A DNA stretch of 64,000 nt. Origin: Chloroflexi bacterium TSY (GTDB lineage Bacteria > Chloroflexota > Anaerolineae > Caldilineales > Caldilineaceae). Where the stretch lies: positions 1 to 64,000 of the forward strand of contig JAHBNG010000001.1 of the NCBI GenBank assembly GCA_019217005.1, in the 5' to 3' direction. The translations under genes and the position numbers were made by a program. The notes under the pieces are model-generated. The model searched no databases and was not told the DNA's origin. It saw only the letters and a program-made list of their open reading frames with translations. Shown here piece by piece: positions 27,920 through 36,143 of the stretch. Numbering within the stretch: position 1 is the first letter of the stretch; every line of letters starts with the position of its first letter.

Positions 27920-28843
27920 ATGACCAAAAAAGAATTTGACCCCCGAAAATTTATCGACCGCGACTTCGAACGCGAACTCTTCGAAGACCTCCTCACCTGC
28001 GACGACCAGGCCCGCATCCTGGCCATCGAAGATGCGGGCGGCATGGGCAAAAGCGAACTGCTCCGCCACTTTCAATACCGCTGTCGCACCGTCAAGCCCC
28101 GCACCCCCGTCAGCCTCATCGCCCTGGATCAGCTGCCCGACAACTCACCCTTGACCCTCATCCAAGAAATTGCCAAAGACCTGACCGCCTTCTCCCTCGA
28201 CTTTCCCACATTCGAGGCAGCAGACCAGGCCCGTCTTGCCTATGACTTCACCGTCATCAGTGGAACCGTCGATCTCTCCCATGCCGATCTGAGTCAGGTC
28301 CAGGGAGTGGATGCGGCTGGGGTCATCAACAAAGCCGACACCATCCAGGAGGTCAATATTCACGGTCGAGCCGCCTTTACACCAGAACAACAGGCCAAAG
28401 CCCAGGAAACCTGCGTCAAAGCCTTTTTAGACGATCTAAAAAGCTGCGCCGATCAACAAACCGTTGTGCTCATGCTAGACGCCTACGAGAGATGCGACCC
28501 GGACTTGCAGACCTGGCTCCGAGAGAACCTGCTCGAGCGTCACTATTTTGATCTCGACCAGCGCCCGGCCCGCCTCTTTCTCGTTCTCGCTGGCCGCACG
28601 CTCCCCAACTTTACACTCTACTGGGCCATCGAAGACTGCAAGGCAATCGTCCAATCCATCGAATCCCTCAGCAAATGGACTGCCCAACATGTCGAAGAGT
28701 GCCTATGTGTCCACCACTTCAACTATACACCCGACCAGCTGGAGGCCTTTATCAAGATGATCGAAATCGGCCTGCCCCCTTCACAAATCATGCAAGCCAT
28801 GCAATCATTAACTGGCCGCGGTCAGCGTTTCGACCAATCGTAG
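27920..28843 (+). CDS. P-loop STAND-type NTPase
   Basis: 307 residues. P-loop IEDAGGMGKSELLRHF near 36-50, Walker B VVLMLDAYERCD near 183, and LFLVLAGRTLPNF as the strand-4/sensor region. Between them is an insert with pentapeptide-like spacing (GTVDLSHADLSQVQGVDAAG) and NKADTIQEVNIHG, which echoes the tail of the small protein upstream (ADLRDANLSNAQNIEISG). The protein ends soon after the ATPase core (LTGRGQRFDQS), without the usual helical sensor domain; that role may be carried by the TPR protein encoded next. The stop codon touches a 21-bp palindrome also found at 36550-36570. Confidence 0.8.
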   Translation: MTKKEFDPRKFIDRDFERELFEDLLTCDDQARILAIEDAGGMGKSELLRHFQYRCRTVKPRTPVSLIALDQLPDNSPLTLIQEIAKDLTAFSLDFPTFEAADQARLAYDFTVISGTVDLSHADLSQVQGVDAAGVINKADTIQEVNIHGRAAFTPEQQAKAQETCVKAFLDDLKSCADQQTVVLMLDAYERCDPDLQTWLRENLLERHYFDLDQRPARLFLVLAGRTLPNFTLYWAIEDCKAIVQSIESLSKWTAQHVEECLCVHHFNYTPDQLEAFIKMIEIGLPPSQIMQAMQSLTGRGQRFDQS

Positions 28844-28863
28844 AACAAACAGCCTGTTTGTTC
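28843..28863. promoter_or_regulatory. perfect palindrome GAACAAACAG-C-CTGTTTGTTC
   Basis: Ten-base arms GAACAAACAG and CTGTTTGTTC around one C. The same 21 bp, with similar flanks (GTA before, CACAAACGAA after), recurs at 36550-36570. It could be an operator (its GAAC/GTTC ends recall Gram-positive LexA boxes) or an RNA hairpin. Confidence 0.5.
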
Positions 28864-28968
28864 ACCATCACAAACGAAAAACCATCGCCACCTGCCTAAA
28901 ACAACAAGAGTCTCGACCGGTAGCGCAAATAATTCATTTTTAAAAGAACCAATCAAGCCTGAGCAACC

Positions 28969-29799
28969 ATGACCGACCAACCAAAAAACCAACAACCCAA
29001 CAACGACCCCCTGGCCCTCTTAAACAGCTTGATTGAACAAGGCGCGTCTCCCGAAGAATTCACCCGTCAACTCTTCGACCTCAACTATCACCAGGCCCAA
29101 AAAGACGATCCCTCTCTGGCCGAGATGATGCAAGCCTGTGCCATCCCCAACGCCTTTGACACCACCATCATCGGCATCCTGCGCGACCAGCCCGATGAGG
29201 ACGAGACCAATGCCCGCCTCCTCCAGGCCCTCCAAACCTTTGAATTTGTCCTCCCCCGCCAGGACGGCTCCTATACCTATCACGACAACACCCGCGACAT
29301 GCTCTTGGCGCGCTGGCAACAGCCCGCCAACACCCCCCAATTCGAACAATACAAAACGCGCCTGGTCGCCTTCTACACCGCCCAAGGCCAGCACCACTAT
29401 GAACAAGATGCCCACCAAACTGCCCTGACCCACTTCAACCGCGCCCTCTCCCTCCAACCCAATGACGGTCTGCTCCACCACTGGCGCGGCGGCACCCACC
29501 TCGCCCTGGGCAACTATCCCGCCGCCCAACGCGATCTCGAACAAGCCCTAGCCCGTAGCATCAAGCAGGTTGACACCTATTTCTGGTTGGCCATCGCCAA
29601 CTACTATCTCCAAGACTATCTGGCTTGTTCAGACAATTTGACAAAAGTACTCGAATTAGACCCAACAAATGCCGCCGCCTACAACAATCGGGGCAACAGA
29701 TACGCAGTGCTCCAGCAGCACGAACGCGCCATCCGGGACTACGACCAAGCCATCCAGCTCAACCCTGATTATGCCACCGCTACCCTGATCGGGTACTGA
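28969..29799 (+). CDS. winged-helix/TPR protein, 3' end cut
   Basis: 276 residues. Residues 1-125 look like the helical/winged-helix part that follows STAND ATPases (LALLNSLIEQGASPEEF, AIPNAFDTTIIGILRDQPDE). TPR units follow: HHYEQDAHQTALTHFNRALS, GNYPAAQRDLEQAL, YFWLAIANYYLQDYLACSDN, RAIRDYDQAIQLNPDYATA. After the last unit the frame ends abruptly (TLIGY) where the lysine aminomutase reading frame begins, so the TPR array is truncated at a recombination junction near 29770-29780. It probably formed a two-gene NLR with the preceding NTPase. Confidence 0.82.
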   Translation: MTDQPKNQQPNNDPLALLNSLIEQGASPEEFTRQLFDLNYHQAQKDDPSLAEMMQACAIPNAFDTTIIGILRDQPDEDETNARLLQALQTFEFVLPRQDGSYTYHDNTRDMLLARWQQPANTPQFEQYKTRLVAFYTAQGQHHYEQDAHQTALTHFNRALSLQPNDGLLHHWRGGTHLALGNYPAAQRDLEQALARSIKQVDTYFWLAIANYYLQDYLACSDNLTKVLELDPTNAAAYNNRGNRYAVLQQHERAIRDYDQAIQLNPDYATATLIGY

Positions 29800-30785
29800 T
29801 GCTTGTGACGACACAATGTGCAAGTTATTGTCGTTATTGTACCCGCAGTCGGCTCGTTGGTGATTCATCGCAAAACTTTAGTCGTACAGAATTTGATGCT
29901 CAAATTGAGTATCTTGAAAAAACACCTCAAGTTCGTGACGTTCTCCTTTCTGGTGGCGATCCGCTGGTATTGGCACCAAAATATCTTGAGAAGATTCTGG
30001 CTCGTTTACAAGCTATTCCTCATATAGAAATTATTCGAGTGGGTACACGAGCCCCCGTCTTTTTGCCTATGCGGATTGATGAAAAATTTTGCGAAATGCT
30101 CGCCAAATACCACCCATTCTGGCTCAATATACATGTAAACCATCCCAATGAAATTACCCCAGAATTGGCAGCGGCATGTGACTGGCTAACCCGAGCGGGT
30201 ATCCCTTTAGGCAATCAAGCTGTCTTACTGAAGGGCGTGAACGACTCGGTGCATATTCAGCGCAAATTAGTTCGCGAATTAGTCAAAATACGTGTGCGGC
30301 CCTATTACCTTTACCAATGCGATCTGGTAAAAGGAGCGGGGCATTTTCGTACGCCTGTCAGCAAGGGGATAGAAATTATAGAAGGTCTACGAGGACATAC
30401 CTCCGGGTATGCTGTACCTCTTTATGTCGTCGATGCACCTGGCGGTGGCGGCAAGATTCCCATACAACCAAATTACATGATTTCACACGCCCCTGGCAAA
30501 GTTGTTCTCCGCAACTTCGAAGGATTTATTTCAACATACAGTGAGCCTTTGGATTACACTTCCTACACCGTTAAGAACGGCGAACCCCAGTTTAGATCGC
30601 AATGCGAACAAGGTCAGGAAGGGATTCATGCTCTGCTCCAAGGAGATCGGATGAGTATTGAACCAGCGGGTTTTACCCAAACCCATGCAAGGGGAAAAGC
30701 CACACATCGTTTACGTCAAACAGAAAATGAACCCAAATGGGTGCCATTGTATATGAGTCGCAATAAAAATGAAGAGGGTCTATAG
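29799..30785 (+). CDS. kamA: lysine 2,3-aminomutase, N-terminally truncated
   Basis: Radical-SAM, PLP enzyme that converts L-lysine to beta-lysine. Visible: the cluster motif CASYCRYCTR (C-x3-C-x2-C), LLSGGDPLVLAPK, PPLP-domain PYYLYQCDLVKGAGHFRTPV, RGHTSGYAVPLYVVDAPGGG and the PLP lysine in GGGGKIPI. The two Asp that hold lysine's amine (in QCDL and VVDAPG) are present. The frame extends a little upstream of the ATG (HRYPDRVLMLVTTQC), but a stop and foreign sequence follow, so about 90-110 N-terminal residues are missing and the protein is probably inactive or started elsewhere. It is followed after 2 bp by an SbnA-like gene. Both enzymes make unusual amino acids for peptides, which recalls NRPS pathways such as viomycin. 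Confidence 0.9.
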   Translation: MLVTTQCASYCRYCTRSRLVGDSSQNFSRTEFDAQIEYLEKTPQVRDVLLSGGDPLVLAPKYLEKILARLQAIPHIEIIRVGTRAPVFLPMRIDEKFCEMLAKYHPFWLNIHVNHPNEITPELAAACDWLTRAGIPLGNQAVLLKGVNDSVHIQRKLVRELVKIRVRPYYLYQCDLVKGAGHFRTPVSKGIEIIEGLRGHTSGYAVPLYVVDAPGGGGKIPIQPNYMISHAPGKVVLRNFEGFISTYSEPLDYTSYTVKNGEPQFRSQCEQGQEGIHALLQGDRMSIEPAGFTQTHARGKATHRLRQTENEPKWVPLYMSRNKNEEGL

Positions 30786-30787
30786 AA

Positions 30788-31839
30788 ATGGTGAGCAGCC
30801 TCTTCCCAATACAACATGGCGATGGCATTCTCTCCGTCGTTGGGGCGACTCCGATGGTTCGGCTAAATCGGGTCTATGCCGATATGCCTTTTGTACTCTA
30901 TGCGAAATTAGAAATGTTGAATCCTGGTGGCAGTATTAAGGATCGTGTCGCCTTAAATATGCTGAAGCAGGCGTGGGCACGCGGTGATATTGGCCCAAAA
31001 AGCACCGTAATTGAATCGAGCTCCGGTAATCTCGGTATTGGTCTAGCCCAGGCATGCGCCTGGTTGGGGCTACGTTTTATCTGCGCGTTGTGGATCCCAA
31101 AACGACACCACAGAATCTCAAACTGTTGAAAGCCTACGGTGCAGAGATTGACATGGTTCTCGAACCAGATCCGGCAACAAATGACTTTCTAACCGCGCGC
31201 ATTCACCGTGTAAAATCACGATTAGCAGAGGTTCCAAACAGCTTTTGGTGTAACCAATATGCAAATTTGGACAACGCAGGTGCGCATCACCAAACGTTTT
31301 GCGAAATTCTGGAGTATTGTAACGGGCAGGTTGATTATCTCTTTTGTGCCACAAGCAGCTGCGGCACACTACGCGGCTGCGCAGACTACGTTCATCAGAT
31401 GAATCTAGACACCAAAATCATTGCCGTAGATGCAGTAGGCAGTGTAATATTCGGAGGTCAACAAGGCCAACGATTTCTGCCCGGTCATGGCGCAGGCCGT
31501 ATTCCCGAACTATTTAAGCCAGGTTTACAGCATGATCACGTTTATGTCAGCGATATCGAAAGTATACGTGGTTGTCGACGGCTACTTGAAAGAGAAGCGA
31601 TTCTTGCTGGTGATTCGAGCGGAGCCATTGTGCACGCCGTTGGTGAAGTGGCCAGCCAAATCCCGGCTGGTGCTACCTGTGTTGCCATTCTATGCGATCG
31701 GGGAGAACGTTATCTAGACACAATTTACGACAATACTTGGGTAGAAAAAAACTTGGGCCATCGCATGAGGAGTGAATATTTTACCGATGCGCAAGTTGAA
31801 GCGGTCCCTATTCAGATGGAAACCATGGTGTTCGCATAA
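30788..31839 (+). pseudogene. sbnA: SbnA-like PLP enzyme (2,3-diaminopropionate pathway), frameshifted
   Basis: Cysteine-synthase-fold PLP enzyme. Residues VGATPMVRLNRVYADMPF, the PLP lysine in NPGGSIKDRVAL, the phosphate-binding ESSSGNLGIGLAQACAWLG, then, in a second frame from about 31085, VVDPKTTPQNLKLLKAYGAE, GTLRGCADYVHQ and AGDSSGAIVHAVGE. It matches SbnA more closely than generic CysK: SbnA makes N-(1-amino-1-carboxy-2-ethyl)-glutamate from O-phosphoserine and glutamate, later released as 2,3-diaminopropionate by SbnB. No SbnB is visible. The shift lies in GCGC at 31083-31087 and may be a small insertion. It starts 2 bp after kamA, so they form one unit. Confidence 0.85.
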
Positions 31840-31903
31840 ACCATTCGAGTTTTCTGCACTTTCCAGATCGTGAATACAAGCGCATGATCGCCTGTTCAGA
31901 TCG

Positions 31904-32035
31904 GCGCTTATCCGAAAAGTGGGAGTGTGTAAATGCAGCCGACTCTCTGACTGAGCAGCCTCCATTTACACACTTTGTGGTGCACGCTCGAAAAGTTCTG
32001 TGAAAATGCATTCACACTCGGGAACCGGTCATATT
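31904..32035. repeat. diverged MITE-C copy carrying a MITE-D insertion
   Basis: CGCTTATCCGAAAAGT and, after the insert, GAAAAGTTCTGTGAAAATGC follow the MITE-C pattern. The right half is degenerate. MITE-D (31921-31988) lies inside. Confidence 0.6.
31921..31988. mobile_element. MITE-D copy 1 (68 bp)
   Basis: Flanked by the 8-bp duplication CGAAAAGT (31913-31920 and 31989-31996), which belongs to the MITE-C it entered. Starts GGGAGTGTGT and ends TTTGTGGTGCACGCT. It is a shortened relative of D2 at 33341-33503, sharing GCAGCCGACTCTCTGACTGA. Confidence 0.75.
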
Positions 32036-32131
32036 CAAGCCATCGTGGAAAGTGTGGTAGATTTAGGCTTTTCCAATATTTAAAATCCCTAATTTGATCT
32101 GGAAAAGCGCAAGCCATTCCAGAGAAATCGA

Positions 32132-32220
32132 CTTAGTGCTTATCCGAAAAGTTCTGTGAGGATCCATTCTCACCCGAGAGGCTGGTCGGACTCACAACCA
32201 CTTTTCGGATAGGTTCTTAG
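32132..32220. repeat. MITE-C copy 2
   Basis: 89 bp with ends CTTAGTGCTTATCCGAAAAG and CTTTTCGGATAGGTTCTTAG; TTAG at each edge may be the target duplication. It stands 57 bp before the YbaK-like gene and may carry its promoter. Confidence 0.85.
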
Positions 32221-32277
32221 TCATCAGTTTATGAAACACACATCAGAAAGAATGGTCTATAACTTGGGGGACTTTGC

Positions 32278-33081
32278 ATGAGTATTTACCATCTTACTGA
32301 TCAAGAGTCAGAGGTAACTTGGGAGCAGTTTGATATGGATCAAGACGATCCATCACTCAACCCAAACATGGCATCTGCTCTTCAATATCAGTATAGAGTC
32401 GATCAGAAAACGCTGAATCAGCTGTTCTTGAAAAAATACAATCTAAATTATATCAGCCACTATTTTCTCAAAAATAAAAACCCAGTTCGCATCGTATCTT
32501 TTCCAAAAGCGACCAATACATGCTATGAAAAAGCTGAAGTTTTACAGGATTGGGATCCGCTCAATGTCATTAAAGCATTCTATCTCGAATCATCCGATGA
32601 TGGGTCACTTTACGCGATCATCGTCTCAGAAACCGGTTGTTTTTTAGATCGTGATTTCGTCAGGCAGCAGTTGAATTTACCTGGAGATGTCAGGCTTGTA
32701 AGAGCGACTCAGTTGCCAGCGCAAATGAGCTTTGGTTCATGCTCACCGTTTATCCGGCAGGAGGATCTTGTCGAAAATGGCGGGAAAGTACGGTCCATCG
32801 TTTTTGACAAGGAGACGCTTGTTCTAAAACGACACGAGAATTCACTAGATGATTTCTCATTTGGCCTCGAGCATCGTCTCTCCATCCAAATGAATTATTA
32901 TCACTGTTATAAAATGCTCCAACATTTCTTTGCAAATGTCGTCACTGATCGGGAAATTCTGCGTTTATCATTCAAAGAACGCTTGGTGAGAAAAAAAGGC
33001 CGCATTAAAATTGACTATGAATTTAAGGGGTGGTTCAGAATTAGGTTTACACTTTTGATACATAGACAAAAATCTATATGA
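32278..33081 (+). CDS. YbaK-like (aminoacyl-tRNA deacylase fold) protein, interrupted by MITE-A
   Basis: The readable part (267 residues, last 15 from the element) contains VRIVSFPKATNTCYEKAEVL, a Lys-rich strand region FYLESSDDGSLYAIIVSE, and SFGSCSPFIRQEDL, which parallels the G-x-SPFG loop of YbaK/ProXp trans-editing domains; the family call is tentative. GGGGGACTTTGC precedes the ATG. MITE-A enters at 33027 after DYEFK, and the true C-terminus continues at 33156-33308 (EFKSLNYRTAQFINTIHGYG to SHEYLK). The 8-bp duplication GAATTTAA flanks the insert, and excision restores about 300 residues. It lies after kamA and sbnA and could be an accessory gene of that cluster. Confidence 0.65.
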   Translation: MSIYHLTDQESEVTWEQFDMDQDDPSLNPNMASALQYQYRVDQKTLNQLFLKKYNLNYISHYFLKNKNPVRIVSFPKATNTCYEKAEVLQDWDPLNVIKAFYLESSDDGSLYAIIVSETGCFLDRDFVRQQLNLPGDVRLVRATQLPAQMSFGSCSPFIRQEDLVENGGKVRSIVFDKETLVLKRHENSLDDFSFGLEHRLSIQMNYYHCYKMLQHFFANVVTDREILRLSFKERLVRKKGRIKIDYEFKGWFRIRFTLLIHRQKSI

Positions 33082-33155
33082 GGTCATTTTCTGCCTGAGC
33101 ATGGCTCAAATTAGAAAATATAAACATCTTTTCTCTTTGCAAAAATGTAAACCTA
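33027..33155. mobile_element. MITE-A copy 3 in the YbaK-like gene
   Basis: Starts GGGGTGGTTCAGAATTAGGT and TTTACACTTTTG; its right end AAAAATGTAAACCTA lacks the last 14 bases of the family repeat. Flanked by GAATTTAA at 33019-33026 and 33156-33163. The interior differs from the other copies. Confidence 0.8.
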
Positions 33156-33340
33156 GAATTTAAGTCTCTCAACTATCGTACAGCCCAATTCATCAATACG
33201 ATTCACGGTTACGGTGACGTCTCCATTATAAATGATCATGTCGATGAATTATTTATTCCTGATGTCCTTACAGCGCAAGACGCGAATTCGCATGAGTATC
33301 TAAAGTGAAATCGTATTGAAATCGGTCGTTCTGAATCTCC

Positions 33341-33503
33341 GAGTGTGTACCACAAAGTGTGTATACTGAGCAAGGCCATAGATGAGAAAAATTAGCCCAG
33401 TTTTACCCGAGTAGATCATTCTCATCTATGAGCGCTTGCGGTATAAATGGACGCCGCTCAGTCAGAGAGTCGGCTGCGTTTGCACACTTTGGGACACACT
33501 TCC
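33341..33503. mobile_element. MITE-D copy 2 (163 bp)
   Basis: Starts GAGTGTGTACCACAAAGTGT and ends CTTTGGGACACACTTCC, flanked by the exact duplication GAATCTCC (33333-33340 and 33504-33511). The interior has its own perfect hairpin CATAGATGAGAA/TTCTCATCTATG. Confidence 0.85.
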
Positions 33504-33654
33504 GAATCTCCCGGAAGAAGTCACAGAATCCGCCCAATTTCCTGAATGATACTGCCCCCTTCTGGGAAGATGAGCCAGCGAAAACGACTTGATTTTATTG
33601 AACTCTTTCCTTCGCATAGTCACAAATAACTTCAAAATATCTCCACCTCTAAAA

Positions 33655-33770
33655 AAACTTTCAGCGAATCAGCCGTCAGCTAGGTCGAAGCGACCACTTC
33701 GTGTTTGGTTACAGATGCGTAGCATCCACAGCCAGAATCTAGTTCCATCTATTGGCTGATTTTATACTTT
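33655..33770. repeat. TCAGC-type hairpin repeat, second copy of E1
   Basis: Same sequence as 15746-15862 apart from a few changes near its right end, and likewise followed by CAGTAGATCC. The gap 33512-33654 holds nothing recognisable. Confidence 0.75.
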
Positions 33771-33778
33771 CCTATACT

Positions 33779-34040
33779 CAGTAGATCCAAATTCCTGCGG
33801 AGTCGCCATGCATGGCGCAGCGTTCTCTATTACACGCAGTAGACATAATCCTGCATTTCTCAGTCAAAACAGACTCGAGCGTGCCAAATGGTCCGAGATT
33901 CTCTACTGCGTCTTTTTTCGCCATTTGAACGCTCTACCTCTGAGAAATCCTACTGCGTGTAATCTCTAACGCCGGTCACAGTCGAGGAGAGCCGCATGAG
34001 AGAATGCTCCGCGAATAAAAGACACATTTTGGATCTACTG
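33779..34040. mobile_element. empty derivative of the tyrosine-recombinase element
   Basis: 262 bp with CAGTAGATCC and GGATCTACTG ends and the mini-cassette ending CTACTGCGTGTAATCTCTAA. After that it runs from GAGCCGCAT straight into GAGAGAATGCTCCGCGAAT, exactly where the full element at 15873-18247 carries the 2.1-kb recombinase cassette. Flanks on the right differ from the full copy. Confidence 0.88.
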
Positions 34041-34130
34041 AGCCTAACTATCTGAAATCTCCCCGCGTTGACACCCCCTCAGCCTTCGCCTCACCCGTCA
34101 AGCGCTTCGACACTTTGGCATACCCAACAC

Positions 34131-34179
34131 TTGACAAACAGTATTAAGCACATACAATAATCACATACTTAATACTGTT
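34131..34179 (+). promoter_or_regulatory. promoter and operator of the first toxin-antitoxin pair
   Basis: TTGACA (34131-34136), 16-bp spacer, TACAAT (34153-34158). A perfect 12-bp inverted repeat AACAGTATTAAG (34137-34148)/CTTAATACTGTT (34168-34179) overlaps the spacer and downstream side, a likely autoregulatory operator bound by the antitoxin. Confidence 0.75.
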
Positions 34180-34196
34180 TTAGGAAATAAATACGC

Positions 34197-34472
34197 ATGA
34201 ACACACTACCCCAAATCGAACCGATTACAAGACTTCAGCGCGATCATAACAGCATATTGAGCCAGCTAACCAACGGTCCTGTTATCCTAACCCAACGCAG
34301 CAAACCCGCAGCGGTGATGATTTCCCCATCTGAATGGGACAAAATCGCCAAAGAATTAAAGCGCCTACGCCATCAAGAATGGTGTGATCGAGTATCCAGA
34401 GAAATGGATGAAGATCCATCCACACAAATCGTCATAAACTCCAAAGAAGAATGGCTCGCACTACATGAATAA
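34197..34472 (+). CDS. Phd/YefM-type antitoxin
   Basis: 91 residues: PITRLQRDHNSILSQLTNGP followed by VILTQRSKPAAVMISPSEWD, the classic Phd/YefM N-terminal DNA-binding fold, then a charged C-terminal helix that would wrap the toxin. It overlaps the next gene by 8 bp. A palindromic operator lies in its promoter. By family it neutralises the toxin and represses the operon. Confidence 0.88.
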   Translation: MNTLPQIEPITRLQRDHNSILSQLTNGPVILTQRSKPAAVMISPSEWDKIAKELKRLRHQEWCDRVSREMDEDPSTQIVINSKEEWLALHE

Positions 34473-34749
34473 ACAGTGGACGCCGATCATCCATCGTGAC
34501 TACAACTATTCATTGCGCCATGTCGTATCAGATGAAGATCGCTATCAATTGAGCATTGCCATTTGGGACAGGCTGATCGAAGTAGATGATCCCACCAAAG
34601 GAGCCACGCCAGTCCCCAATCGACCAGGTCGTTTTACCGTCGAACTCATGGACTACATCATCGCATTTGAAGTACCAGTAGACGCAAACGGAAAAGTCCT
34701 CGAAGACGCAACAGAAATTAGACTGTTGCCAATCGATACAATCAAATAA
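34465..34749 (+). CDS. toxin partner of the Phd-like antitoxin (uncertain family)
   Basis: 94 residues, starts within the antitoxin gene. MNKQWTPIIHRDYNYSLRHV, later TPVPNRPGRFTVELMDYIIA and a C-terminal EIRLLPIDTIK. The fold (mixed, ending in strands) and position suit a RelE/ParE-like or other small toxin, but I do not recognise clear catalytic residues. IS copy C begins 17 bp after its stop. Confidence 0.6.
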   Translation: MNKQWTPIIHRDYNYSLRHVVSDEDRYQLSIAIWDRLIEVDDPTKGATPVPNRPGRFTVELMDYIIAFEVPVDANGKVLEDATEIRLLPIDTIK

Positions 34750-34765
34750 ACCACATTGCAAAAAA

Positions 34766-36095
34766 CTTTACTTTCTGGTAAAGGCTTGAGTGACAAAGGG
34801 CAAACCGAAAGGGGCGGAAAAAAGAATCCACCCTGAAAAAACGGGATAAAATGTAAAAATAGTGCTCGGCTAGTTTAAGCAGCGGCATTGAGGCGGCGAT
34901 GAGCGAGAACGCCTTTAGGTAAATGGTGTGAAACCGAGGCCTTTTTCCGAAAGTCAGGGTCGAGTTGGTCGGGAGTGGCTTGAGGCTCTCGATCCCAGTA
35001 GCCAGTCGGTATGGGAGGAAGAGGGGATGTTCAACAGGCCAGCGCTCCAGAGAGAAAAGATAAATGGTTTCAGCTTGTAAAGCCATGACGGTCGCCAGAA
35101 CCAAAGGTGTGTGATAAGCAGGATCCTGAAAGACGTAAATCGAATAGGTGCGGTTGGCTGTATCCACCTTGGTTGTCCTGGGGACGAGATTGTGCCATGC
35201 TTGATAGCGAATCAGGCGACCACTATAGACAAATTGACCAAACGAGTCTGGAGTTGTGGCCTCGAGTCGCTTTCCCTATAGCATCGAGAGAGCGGACGCA
35301 CAATATCACCATATTCGGGTGGTCTGCCTTTTCCTTACGTTCAGGTAACTCATTGCGGCGCGCTGTGCAGTTAATCGCTTCCCGAAGGACAAATCGGTCG
35401 ACGTCGCTTTCTAGCATTTCTCTGATTGTAAACCCGGCATCGACCACCGCCACTTCGTCTGACTCCAGTGATTTCTTGGTCTCTTTCAGCAGCTTTTCCG
35501 AAACTCACTTTCCTTTGTGCCTACCTCGCATCTCATGATTGCCTTGAGCAGTGGCACTCGTTTCCCGCCTATCTCCCCGAGCTTATCATCACTCCAAGAT
35601 GAGCGGGCAATGCCCGACGAGCCGTTGAGTTATAGAGTCGGTTCACTTTCCTTGCCGCTTCGGTCGCCAGAACCCTGTGATATCTATGCTTTTCACTCGG
35701 TATCCTTCTAACTTTTTTGCCTCCCATTCCCCTTTCCACTCCACTTCTTCTTGCCACGATGAGAGCAGGCTTGCAATATCCCATGATCCATATCGAAAGC
35801 TCCACCAGCTTCGCCGGAGCTCCTCATCTTCAAACCCGCTTTCACTCAATCCACTATGGATTGCTCCTCGACTTTTCAGAAACGACCCATTCATCATCGC
35901 CCACATCAGACGCATTACATTTACGTTTGTTCCCACCGGCGTTACTTGCAATACATTCATCAGTACTGCTATAGTTATTTCTGGCGCGGTTAGCATTCCT
36001 TCCTCCTTTTTGGGTTCTCTACCTTTAGGATGAAACGCTAACCGCTTTTTGTCACATTTCTCACCTCATCTCTTTTCTTTTACCAGAAAGTAAAG
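34766..36095 (-). mobile_element. IS4-type insertion sequence, copy C (internally deleted, inverted)
   Basis: 1330 bp with the same terminal repeats as copies A and B but reversed. About 140 bp are missing near 35017 (the region around the QMIGLHRQFVHADE part of copy B). Runs of A flank both ends. Confidence 0.88.
34875..35996 (-). pseudogene. IS4-type transposase, frameshifted and deleted (copy C)
   Basis: Same protein as in copies A and B, read from 35996 (MLTAPEITIAVLMNVLQVTP). The deletion removes the last residues of the YREK block, so this copy cannot encode an active transposase. It carries more substitutions than A or B do from each other, so it is the oldest copy. Confidence 0.8.
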
Positions 36096-36143
36096 AAAAA
36101 GGCATTTACGATTTTACTCGTAAATGTCCACCAAAACTTAATA

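Noticed and set aside
28843..28863. Palindrome as a proven LexA site
   Set aside because: Only two copies were seen and neither clearly lies in a promoter of a repair gene; kept as an unexplained palindrome.
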